Position numbers and translations under genes: made by a program. Under the pieces are notes generated by a model, which was given only the letters and a program-made list of their open reading frames with translations, was not told the origin of the DNA and ran no database searches. From positions 62,001 to 126,000 of the forward strand of contig NZ_JAQMWP010000013.1 in NCBI RefSeq assembly GCF_030403745.1: a stretch of 64,000 bases of DNA. The letters run 5' to 3'. Below are positions 43,595-51,019 of this stretch, in pieces (position 1 is the first letter of the stretch; each line of letters starts with the position of its first letter). The stretch is from Streptomyces sp. S.PB5 (lineage in GTDB: Bacteria > Actinomycetota > Actinomycetes > Streptomycetales > Streptomycetaceae).

Positions 43595-44497
43595 TCAGAT
43601 GACCGGCGGACGCCCCAGCCTCGTCAACCGCCACACCGTGCGCCAGCGCATCGGCCGTCGCTCCCCCGCCGGCTCCCGCACCCCTTCCGCGAACCCGGCG
43701 AACCAGGCCCGCAGCCCGGCCCCCGCCGATCGGTTGCGTACGAGCGTCAGCAGCATCCACACCCCGAGATGCACCGGGATCAGCGGCAACGGCAGTCGGC
43801 GCCGGGCCAGCCACACCCGGTTGCGGGCGTTCACGCGGAAGTAGACGGCATGCCGGGCGGGCGAGGTCTTCGGGTGCTGGAGAAGCAGTTCGGGGGCGTA
43901 GAGGATCCGCCAGCCCGCGTCGGCGGCCCGCCAGGCGAGGTCGGTCTCCTCGTGCGCGAAGAAGAACCGGGCCGGCCAGTCGCCGATCTCGTCGAGCATC
44001 GCCATACGGAGCGCGTGCCCGCCGCCGAGGAAGCCGGTGACGTATCCGCCCCGCAGCGGATCGGAGGCGCCGACCCGGGGCACGTGCCGCCGCTGGGTCT
44101 CGCCGTGCTCGTCGGCGATGCGGAACCCGACGATGCCGAGCCGGTCGTCGGCGGCGAACAGCTCCCCCACCCGGCGCAGCACATCCGCGTCGACCAGCAG
44201 CCCGTCGTCGTCCAGCTCGACGACGACATCGACGTCCCCGAACTCCCGCAGCCGGGCGAGCCCGACGTTGCGGCCACCGGGACACCCGAGGTTCTCGTCG
44301 AGCTCCAGGACGGTGACCTCACCGGGCAGGGAGAGCCGCTGGGCGAACTCCGGCAGCCGGCAGCCGTTCCCGACGACCACGATCCGTACGGGCGGCGCGT
44401 CCTGCTTGGCGACGGAGCGCAGCAGTGCGTCCACCTCGTCGGGCCGGTTCCCCATGGTCACGACGGCGACCGCGACGCGCGGCGCCCGCTCCCCCAT
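43595..44497 (-). CDS. Family 2 glycosyltransferase
   Basis: 300 residues. GT-A fold: VAVAVVTMGNRPDEVDALL, the first acidic site LELDENLGCPGGRNVGL, the DxD-like ELDDDGLLV, GFLGGGHALRMAMLDEIG and EETDLAWRAADAGWRI with the catalytic-base region. A C-terminal basic and hydrophobic end (about 235-260) may contact the membrane. Such enzymes transfer sugars from nucleotide sugars to lipids or surface glycans. Acceptor and donor unknown; no other sugar genes nearby. Confidence 0.92.
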   Translation of the reverse strand: MGERAPRVAVAVVTMGNRPDEVDALLRSVAKQDAPPVRIVVVGNGCRLPEFAQRLSLPGEVTVLELDENLGCPGGRNVGLARLREFGDVDVVVELDDDGLLVDADVLRRVGELFAADDRLGIVGFRIADEHGETQRRHVPRVGASDPLRGGYVTGFLGGGHALRMAMLDEIGDWPARFFFAHEETDLAWRAADAGWRILYAPELLLQHPKTSPARHAVYFRVNARNRVWLARRRLPLPLIPVHLGVWMLLTLVRNRSAGAGLRAWFAGFAEGVREPAGERRPMRWRTVWRLTRLGRPPVI

Positions 44498-44621
44498 GTC
44501 CTCACCTCATCCCGACTCGCAACTACCGCCGCGATGCTAGTCGTTCACGGTGAGGACTTCTCAAGTACGCGGATCCGCAGCTTGATCCGAACGCCGGTTC
44601 CCGCGCACGCCGGTTCCCAGT

Positions 44622-45092
44622 TCACCCCTTGCGCCGGTTCTCCCTCCGACGTACGAACTTCAGCCCCGACCAGTCGTCCCCCAACGCCGCGACCTTCACA
44701 TCGACCACCCCGAGCGGGAGGAAGATCTCACGGAGGTCGTTCTCGCCGATGTCGCTGACATGTCCGGCGGCCTTCCGCGGCCACGCGATCCACAGCATGG
44801 AGTCGTCGGCGAGCTCCGCCACGAGCCCGGCCGCCTCCGCCGCCAACTCCCCGCGCTCCCGATAGAAGGCGAGGGCGACATCCACCCCGTCCGGGCCACC
44901 GTCGACCACCTCGCACCCCTGCGGCAGCCCCGGAATCCCCCACCCCTCGGGGGCATGCCTCAGCCCCACCCTCTCCCCACCTTTGATCCCGACCTTCCGG
45001 GCAAGAGGCGTACCCGAGTAGCCGGAGTCACGGGAGTGGCCGGAGCCACCGGAGTCACCGGAGTCACCGGAGTCACCGGAGTAGCGGGACAT
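44622..45092 (-). CDS. DUF3052 family protein with repeat-expanded N-terminus
   Basis: 156 residues. ATG 45092 with GGAGG 6 bases upstream. The DUF3052 domain begins at GYSGTPLARKVGIKGGERV and includes DVALAFYRERGELAAEA, DDSMLWIAWPRK and VKVAALGDDWSGLKFVRRRENR. Homologues usually start near the YSGTPLA segment; here some 22 residues of repeated Ser-Gly-Asp (SGDSGDSGDSGG) precede it, encoded by 9-bp repeats. Function of the family is unknown. Confidence 0.88.
   Translation of the reverse strand: MSRYSGDSGDSGDSGGSGHSRDSGYSGTPLARKVGIKGGERVGLRHAPEGWGIPGLPQGCEVVDGGPDGVDVALAFYRERGELAAEAAGLVAELADDSMLWIAWPRKAAGHVSDIGENDLREIFLPLGVVDVKVAALGDDWSGLKFVRRRENRRKG
45018..45083. repeat. 9-bp microsatellite coding for Ser-Gly-Asp repeats
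   Basis: Plus-strand units of GGAGTCACC and variants (GGAGTGGCC, GGAGCCACC) repeat head to tail through about 45018-45083, inside the 5' end of the DUF3052 gene. The last three units before the start codon are identical. Confidence 0.85.
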
Positions 45093-45147
45093 CACACACC
45101 TCCTCCCCCATCGTGACGGCCCGGACGGGGTATGTCCGCCCGAGGAT

Positions 45148-45315
45148 GTGGATCATGAGCGATCCGTGGGCGGGAGTGGACTGTGGATCAGCGCCCGCGA
45201 CCTGGCCCGCATCCGTCAGCTGTGTCTGCAGAACAGGGTCTGGCACGAGCGCCGGGTGATCTCCGCCGACTGGATCGCCGCCCTGTGGACCCCATGCCCC
45301 GTCAATCCGTCGTAA
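45148..45315 (+). pseudogene. Remnant of a serine beta-lactamase-family hydrolase
   Basis: A frame ending in TAA at 45313-45315 encodes a segment with SGLWISARDLARIRQL, RRVISADWIAALW and TPCPVNP. This matches the C-terminal third of class C beta-lactamase-like / penicillin-binding esterases, where the usual continuation is a YGYLWW motif. Here the frame stops right after VNPS, and neither the SxxK nor YxN parts are found upstream. It is therefore a short relic. The 337-base gap between the DUF3052 and lipoprotein genes holds nothing else recognisable besides a likely promoter area. Confidence 0.6.
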
Positions 45316-45429
45316 CCGTGCGGCGCCGCTGGTCAGATTTCGTAGACACTCCCCATACCGCACATCCGCCTGGATAAAATTCGCAGCTGTCGCACAGCCG
45401 ATCGGCGCCATTCAGACACAGGGAGTTCC

Positions 45430-46128
45430 ATGCCTCCCAGCATTTTCCAGCATTTACGTCGGCATCTCCTGCGGTGCACACCCGGCTCGCCGAGCTTGCG
45501 GATCGCGGCGCTGGCTTCAGCTCTGGCCGTGGGGTTCATCTGCGGGTGCACAGGCAGTACGAGTACACACCAGGCGAATGGATCTACACCCTCGGCAGCA
45601 CCCTCGCCCGTCTCATTTCCGTCCCGTCCGCCAGACGCCGCGCAATGCCCGGGAACGATTCTTGATCATCGAGATATCAAGCATCCTGACCTTGGAGCGG
45701 TTCGCGTCTTCCTGATCCGGCGGACCGATACCGACACCCTCACCGGGTGCATCGCATCGGTCACCGGCAGCGGTCGGGTACTGAAATCCATCGGCGTGGA
45801 AATCTACGAAAACGAACTGAAATTCGCCGATCCCGTATCCGACGCCACCAAGAACACCTTCGTGATCTACAACCCAGGACGCTATGACGGGGTGGTGGTG
45901 CTCGTACCCAACGAGACCGGGTACGAGGACATCGCTTGGACCGACCCGGAGGCCCATTACCGCGGCGGACGGCTCGCCCACTACAACGCGCGGCTCGTCG
46001 GCCCCGGCGAAGACGGTCGCTACACCGTCGTCAAATCCGAGAACTCGTGCAACCCCAGCTGTGCCGACGGCTCCATCTCGCAGGTCGTGCTGCATTGGAA
46101 CGGCCATGACTACCTGCCGGCCCAATGA
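45430..46128 (+). CDS. Putative lipoprotein coupled to the TIR-WD40 gene; contains a TTA codon
   Basis: 232 residues; ATG 45430 with GGGAG upstream. The N-terminus has a basic region, a hydrophobic core (IAALASALAVGFICGC) with a lipobox-like FICGC and then a Ser/Thr/Pro linker. The mature domain contains several Cys (AQCPG, TGCIAS, NSCNPSCADGS) and a beta-rich pattern (GAVRVFLIRRTDTDTL, NTFVIYNPGRYDGVVVLVP). No family recognised. Codon 9 (45454-45456) is TTA, the rare leucine codon read only by the bldA tRNA in Streptomyces. The stop overlaps the next start by 4 bases (ATGA), so the two products are probably made together. Codon choice includes many A/T-ending codons. Confidence 0.82.
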   Translation: MPPSIFQHLRRHLLRCTPGSPSLRIAALASALAVGFICGCTGSTSTHQANGSTPSAAPSPVSFPSRPPDAAQCPGTILDHRDIKHPDLGAVRVFLIRRTDTDTLTGCIASVTGSGRVLKSIGVEIYENELKFADPVSDATKNTFVIYNPGRYDGVVVLVPNETGYEDIAWTDPEAHYRGGRLAHYNARLVGPGEDGRYTVVKSENSCNPSCADGSISQVVLHWNGHDYLPAQ

Positions 46129-48935
46129 CGGCGAGACGCTTCTCTTTTAAACCCCTTCGGACAGGTCTGACATTCGCTTGGCTGCGCTCACGCATAATCC
46201 AGCGCAGGCGAATAAGGACCGATCTCGGACACGGCGCCTTCCTCTCCTACAGCGGGGACCGCGATCGAAAATGGCTGCCGCACCTGCAGCGGGCTATCGA
46301 AAAGCAGTCCCGCCCCTGGTACAAGCCGCCTCGGATCAGAGTCTTCCTCGATGACAGCGGTGTATCGATCGGTCCGCATCTCTGGGGAAAAATCGAAGCC
46401 GGCCTCGCCCGCTCCGACTGGCTCGTGGTCATGGCATCGCCGGAGGCAAAGGCATCGCCGTGGGTCGACCGGGAGATCGAGTGGTGGCTGGGGAACAGGA
46501 CGGTCGACACCATCCTGCTCGTCGTGACCGCGGGACAGCTGGTTTGGGACGAGCAACGGAGCGACTGGGATCCGGAACGCTCGACTGCCCTGCCCGCCCG
46601 CCTGTCGGGGCGGTTCAGGCAGCAGCCGGTCTGGAAGACCACGGTCCTCAGCCACCCCGACGACGGTGTCGCTCCCGTGCCGGACATCGACAGTGTCGCG
46701 CTGGGCATCGCCTCCGTCGTACGCGGCCTTCCAGAGGACGACCTGAAGTCGGAGGGCATACGCGACACCAAGCGCAACCTGCGGATAGCCCGAATCGCCG
46801 TAGCCGCACTGACCTTGCTCCTTCTGATCGCGAGCACGGTGTCCGTGATCGCACTCTTCGCACGCGCCGAAGCCACCCGCCAGCGCGACCACGCCGTCGC
46901 ACAGCAGTTGATCAGCCAGAGTTCCTCCCTTGCGACACGTGACCCCTTCGGCGCCCGATTGAAAGCCCTGGCCGCATGGCGGATCGACCCCACGCCGGAA
47001 TCCCGCCTCGCCGTTCTCAACGCCGCCGTCAACCCCGAATCCGGCCTGCTCGCTCATTCCGCTCCCGTGGGAACGGTTGCATTCAGCCCGGACGGCAAGA
47101 CCATTGCCACCGGCAGCGACGACGGCACCGTGCGGCTCTGGAACGCGGCGACGCAGCGGCAGATCGGCACTCCGTTCGTCGGGCACACTCGGGGCGTCAC
47201 GTCGGTTGTCTTCGGCCCGGGCGGCAGGACCCTGGCCACCTCGAGTCTCGACGGCACTGCGCGGCTCTGGAACGTCGCCGACCACACACAGATCGGTGCC
47301 GCATTCAATGCGCGTGCCGGGATGATCGATTCGGTCGCCCTCAGCCCTGACGGCGGGACACTCCTCACCGGTGGCGCGGACGGCTCCGGGGCCCTACGGA
47401 GATGGGACGTGGCGACACGCCGTCAGATCGGCGCGCCGCTCGGAGGCCAGGCCTATGGCAGTTCCGCCCTGTCCTTCAGCCCTGACGGCACAATCTTCGC
47501 CGCCGCAGCCGACGACCACCTCCAACTCTGGAATGCCGCCTCCTACAGACCCATCGGCAAGGCGCTGAAGACAGCCGGCTACGGAATCTCGTCGGTCTCC
47601 TTCAGCCAGGACGGCGAGACCATTGCTGCCGCCGATGCCGACGGCAGCGTCCAGCTCTGGGACACCACCACCCTCGCCCCGGTCGGAAAGCCGTTCACCT
47701 CCGGTGCCGCAGGGGCTCAGTCCGTGGCCTTCAGCCCGGACGACACGCTGCTCGCCACCGCGTACGGCGACGGCAGCGTGCAGCTCTGGGACATCGTGCG
47801 CCACGTCCGTCTGGGAGCGCCGTTCACCGGCCATACAAGCAGTGCCTCGGCCGTGGCCTTCAGCCCGGACGGATCGACCCTGGTCAGTGCGAGCGATGAC
47901 ACCACGGTTCGACTGTGGGACGTCCGCACACAGCGACAGACCGGAACGGCAGTCGACGCCGGGGAGTTGTGGGCGCCGACGCTGAGCTCTCATGGCCGGA
48001 TCCTGGCCGTTTCGGGATCCGACGCCGCCGTGCACTTCTGGGACATCGCCGCAGGCCGTCAGAGCCGTGATCCGCTGGTCATCGGCGACTTGGCGGTGGA
48101 CTCCCCCCTCGCCTTCAACCCTGACAGCACTGTGCTCGCGACGACGTCCTATCAGACAAATCACGCTGTGAAACTCTGGGACATCACAGCCCGCCGCCAG
48201 ATCGGCATGGAGCTGCCCCACCACACCAGCGCTGTTCTCGCCATGACCTTCAGTCCCGACGGCAGAAGACTCGCCGTTTCCGACGATGAATCCGTGCGGA
48301 TATGGAATCTGGCAACGCGACGCCAGATCGGCACAGCACTCGATGTCCAGGCAGCACACGTCGAATTCAGCCCCGACGGCCGCACCATCGCCACCAGCAA
48401 CGAGGTCTCCACGGTGACGCTCTGGGACGCTGCCACTCATCGCCGCATCGGCGAGACGCCCTCCCGTCACACCGCACAGATCTACGCGGTGAAATTCAGT
48501 CCCGACGGCACAATGCTCGCCACCGCAAGCCGCGACAACACCGTCCGGCTCTGGAGCGTGGCCACACGTGAACAGATCGGAGCACTGACGGGCCATCGCG
48601 ACGGCGTGACATCCCTTGCCTTCAGTCCCGACGGGAAAACGCTGGTCACCGGCAGCATGGACCAGACGCTCAGACTCTGGGACGTCGCCACCCGACAGCA
48701 AATCGGCGCGCCCCTCGAAGGGCACAGCGATCGCATCATCGGCGTGGGTTTCGGTCCCGCCGGCAAGACGGTTGTGAGCTGGGGCAAAGACAACACGGCG
48801 CGCCTGTGGGACGTCGACCCGACAGTGGACCCGGTGCACTCGCTGTGCGCGTGGGCAAGAGGCACGTTCGACGCCGACCAGTGGCGCGCCTACGTACCTT
48901 CGGGGCCCGAGGTCCGGCCGCTCTGCCCGGAGTAG
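46125..48935 (+). CDS. TIR-like domain, transmembrane, 14 WD40-repeat protein
   Basis: 936 residues. Residues 37-125 form a TIR_2-like domain: AFLSYSGDRDRKWLPHLQRAIE, RVFLDDSGVSIGPHLWGKI, ARSDWLVVMAS, and SPWVDREIEWW where Glu117 sits at the place of the NADase glutamate. A single transmembrane segment lies at about 224-246, followed by a helical linker (EATRQRDHAVAQQLISQS). From about 308 to 915 are 14 WD40 repeats (HSAPVGTVAFSPDGKTIATGS ... RLWNAAT), enough for two seven-bladed propellers. The predicted arrangement puts the TIR domain inside; whether the WD40 part is also cytoplasmic or outside cannot be fixed, since a single segment with an inside N-terminus would export it. Coupled to the lipoprotein upstream. 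Function unknown; signalling or defence is inferred. Confidence 0.88.
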   Translation: MTARRFSFKPLRTGLTFAWLRSRIIQRRRIRTDLGHGAFLSYSGDRDRKWLPHLQRAIEKQSRPWYKPPRIRVFLDDSGVSIGPHLWGKIEAGLARSDWLVVMASPEAKASPWVDREIEWWLGNRTVDTILLVVTAGQLVWDEQRSDWDPERSTALPARLSGRFRQQPVWKTTVLSHPDDGVAPVPDIDSVALGIASVVRGLPEDDLKSEGIRDTKRNLRIARIAVAALTLLLLIASTVSVIALFARAEATRQRDHAVAQQLISQSSSLATRDPFGARLKALAAWRIDPTPESRLAVLNAAVNPESGLLAHSAPVGTVAFSPDGKTIATGSDDGTVRLWNAATQRQIGTPFVGHTRGVTSVVFGPGGRTLATSSLDGTARLWNVADHTQIGAAFNARAGMIDSVALSPDGGTLLTGGADGSGALRRWDVATRRQIGAPLGGQAYGSSALSFSPDGTIFAAAADDHLQLWNAASYRPIGKALKTAGYGISSVSFSQDGETIAAADADGSVQLWDTTTLAPVGKPFTSGAAGAQSVAFSPDDTLLATAYGDGSVQLWDIVRHVRLGAPFTGHTSSASAVAFSPDGSTLVSASDDTTVRLWDVRTQRQTGTAVDAGELWAPTLSSHGRILAVSGSDAAVHFWDIAAGRQSRDPLVIGDLAVDSPLAFNPDSTVLATTSYQTNHAVKLWDITARRQIGMELPHHTSAVLAMTFSPDGRRLAVSDDESVRIWNLATRRQIGTALDVQAAHVEFSPDGRTIATSNEVSTVTLWDAATHRRIGETPSRHTAQIYAVKFSPDGTMLATASRDNTVRLWSVATREQIGALTGHRDGVTSLAFSPDGKTLVTGSMDQTLRLWDVATRQQIGAPLEGHSDRIIGVGFGPAGKTVVSWGKDNTARLWDVDPTVDPVHSLCAWARGTFDADQWRAYVPSGPEVRPLCPE

Positions 48936-49060
48936 GCAGCAAATTGACCGGATGGACCGGGAGCCGGAAGCTCGAAGAGCAGGCCCCAGGCCACTCCGCT
49001 CACGCAAGCCACCCCACGGCGCCCCGACCGTGTGACGCGTCATGCCCTGAGCAACACATA

Positions 49061-49091
49061 AGGCCAGGTCACGAGGTACGTGACCTGGCCT
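49061..49091. terminator. Bidirectional-looking terminator between TIR-WD40 and tRNA-Thr
   Basis: Perfect 13-bp stem (49061-49073 with 49079-49091), loop AGGTA, followed on the plus strand by TTGTCTG and on the minus strand by TTATGTG. It lies 8 bases beyond the 3' end of the tRNA and can also close the plus-strand TIR-WD40 transcript. Confidence 0.8.
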
Positions 49092-49098
49092 TTGTCTG

Positions 49099-49172
49099 AG
49101 CCGCCTTCGGGATTCGAACCCGAGACCTACGCATTACGAGTGCGTTGCTCTGGCCATCTGAGCTAAGGCGGC
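49099..49172 (-). tRNA. tRNA-Thr (anticodon CGT)
   Basis: Read on the minus strand, it has acceptor stem GCCGCCT paired with AGGCGGC, D-arm TAGCTCAGATGGCCAGAG, anticodon stem ACGCA/TGCGT with loop CTCGTAA (anticodon CGT, codon ACG), and T-arm TCGGG-TTCGAAT-CCCGA. The discriminator base is U and no CCA is encoded. No disrupted copy of its 3' end is seen in the window. Confidence 0.97.
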
Positions 49173-49280
49173 GCGCCGTCCACACCATGGTGCGATCAGC
49201 AACGTCGGTAAGTCTACACAGTTTCCGAGGGTGCTCCGCACCAGCCCCGGAGGGGGTCCCTCCGGGGCCATCGATGCCTG

Positions 49281-50882
49281 CTACGAGCAGCGCTTTCCTG
49301 CCGTGGGAGGCGTCCCGCGCAGCAGATACGCGTCGATCGTGGAGTCGACGCAGGCACTCCCCCGCCCGTACGCGGTGTGGCCGTCGCCCTCGTAGGTGAG
49401 GAGGCGGGAGGAGGAGAGCTGGGCGGCCAGGGCGCGGGCCCAGCGGTACGGGGTCGCCGGGTCCCGGGTTGTGCCGACGACGACGATCGGGTCAGCACCC
49501 TTCGCGGTGATGCGGTGCGGTTCGCCCGTGGGCCGCACCGGCCAGTACGCGCAGTTCAGGGAGGCCCAGGCGAGGCCCTCACCGAAGACCGGGGACGCCC
49601 TCTTGAACTCGGGCAGAGCGGCCCGCACCTCGTCCGGGGAGTCGAAGGCCGCGGGGAGGTCGAGGCAGTTCACGGCGGCGTTGGCGAACATCAGGTTGGA
49701 GTAGCGGGCGTCGGCGTCCCGCTCGTAGTAGCTGTCGGCCAGGAAGAGCAGGCCCGCGCCGTCGTTCTCCTGCATCGCCGAGGTCAGCGCCTCCCGCAGC
49801 TGCGCCCACGCGCCCTCGTCGTACATCGCCGCGATCACCCCGGTCGTGGCCAGCGCCTCACCGAGCTTGCGGCCGTCCACGTCGCCGGTGGGGATCGGCG
49901 TCACGTCGAGCTTCCTGAAGAACGCCTTGAGGTTCCCGCCCACCTCGTTGGCCTTCTTGCCGAGCGGGCAGTCCGGCTGCTGCACACAGTCCCGCGCGAA
50001 CGACTGGAACGCCGTCTCGAAGCCCGCCGTCTGGTCCAGGTTCATCCGACGGGCCGGGAGCGACGGATCCATCGCGCCGTCCAGCACCAGCCGGCCCGCC
50101 CGGTCCGGGAAGAGCCCCGCGTACGTCGCCCCCAGGAACGTCCCGTACGACGCCCCCACGTACGTCAGTTTCGTGTCGCCCAGCGCCGCCCGCAGGATGT
50201 CCATGTCCCGTGCCGCCTCGACGGTGGACACATGGCGCAGCAGCTCGGGCGAGTGGGCGCCGCAGCCCTCCGCGAAGTCCTTGTACGCGGCGACGAGTTC
50301 GTCGGTCTCCTCCGCGTCGTCGGGCGTGGTGTCGGTCTGCGTGTACGCGTCCATGGCCCGCCCGTCGAGACACTCCACGGGCTCACTGCGGGCGACACCG
50401 CGCGGATCGACCGCGACGATGTCGTACCGGGCGCGCACCTCGGCGGGGTAGCCGATCCCGGCGTACGCCTGCAGATAGCCGATCGCCGAACCGCCCGGCC
50501 CACCCGGGTTCACCAGCAGCGAGCCGAGCGCCTTGCCGGAACCGGTCGCCTTCTTGCGGGCCACGGCGAGACGGACGTCGCCGTCGCCCGGCTTGTCGTA
50601 GTCCATCGGCGCCTTCATCGTGGCGCACTCGAAACCGGGCACCCCGCAGCTGCGCCAGTTCAGCTTCTGCCCGTAGTACGGGGAGAGGGCGGCCGGCGTG
50701 GCCTTCGGCAGCGCGGCCAGCGCCGCCGCCTCCACGGTCGAACCGCTCCCCGCGGAACAGGCGGAACAGGCGGACACGACCAGCGCGGCGACGGCGAGAA
50801 GGGCACCGCCGGTGGTGCGGGAACGCCGGTGACGGGGCTGACCGGGTGGGGACGCCGAGCGGGGACTGCGCCTGAAGTACAT
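49281..50882 (-). CDS. Secreted tripeptidyl-aminopeptidase-like alpha/beta hydrolase
   Basis: 533 residues from ATG 50882 (an ATG at 50930 would add 16). Signal region with hydrophobic core and lipobox-like VVSAC, so probably exported and possibly lipidated. Alpha/beta-hydrolase with oxyanion stretch VNPGGPGGSA, nucleophile GASYGTFLG, acid in the GTTRDPATPYRWA region and catalytic His in GDGHTAYGRGS, plus the TAP-like C-terminal domain. Matches Streptomyces tripeptidyl aminopeptidases (clan SC, S33) that trim peptides outside the cell. TACGCT lies exactly 6 bases before ATG 50882 and there is no RBS, consistent with a leaderless message. Confidence 0.9.
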   Translation of the reverse strand: MYFRRSPRSASPPGQPRHRRSRTTGGALLAVAALVVSACSACSAGSGSTVEAAALAALPKATPAALSPYYGQKLNWRSCGVPGFECATMKAPMDYDKPGDGDVRLAVARKKATGSGKALGSLLVNPGGPGGSAIGYLQAYAGIGYPAEVRARYDIVAVDPRGVARSEPVECLDGRAMDAYTQTDTTPDDAEETDELVAAYKDFAEGCGAHSPELLRHVSTVEAARDMDILRAALGDTKLTYVGASYGTFLGATYAGLFPDRAGRLVLDGAMDPSLPARRMNLDQTAGFETAFQSFARDCVQQPDCPLGKKANEVGGNLKAFFRKLDVTPIPTGDVDGRKLGEALATTGVIAAMYDEGAWAQLREALTSAMQENDGAGLLFLADSYYERDADARYSNLMFANAAVNCLDLPAAFDSPDEVRAALPEFKRASPVFGEGLAWASLNCAYWPVRPTGEPHRITAKGADPIVVVGTTRDPATPYRWARALAAQLSSSRLLTYEGDGHTAYGRGSACVDSTIDAYLLRGTPPTAGKRCS

Positions 50883-51019
50883 CCAGCGAGCGTAACCCTG
50901 CGCAGTCGCACGATTGCCTTCCGTACGCATTGCGGCTCGTACGAGTTACCTGGTCAACCTCCTGTTGATCGTGCCCGGCCGGCTCTCCTCAACCTGCTCT
51001 GAGCGCCGTCGCCATCGCC

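Noticed and set aside
43176-43844. A 222-residue plus-strand frame across the gap before the glycosyltransferase
   Set aside because: Pro/Arg/Thr-rich translation of tandem repeats, overlapping the glycosyltransferase antisense; no start signal.
45018-45083. Repeated 9-bp units considered as a CRISPR or iteron origin
   Set aside because: Units are in frame within a coding sequence and too short, with no spacers and no replication gene.
49099-49172. tRNA-Thr as an attachment site of an integrated element
   Set aside because: No duplicated 3' tRNA segment, integrase or excisionase is visible within the window; kept only as a possibility in the findings.
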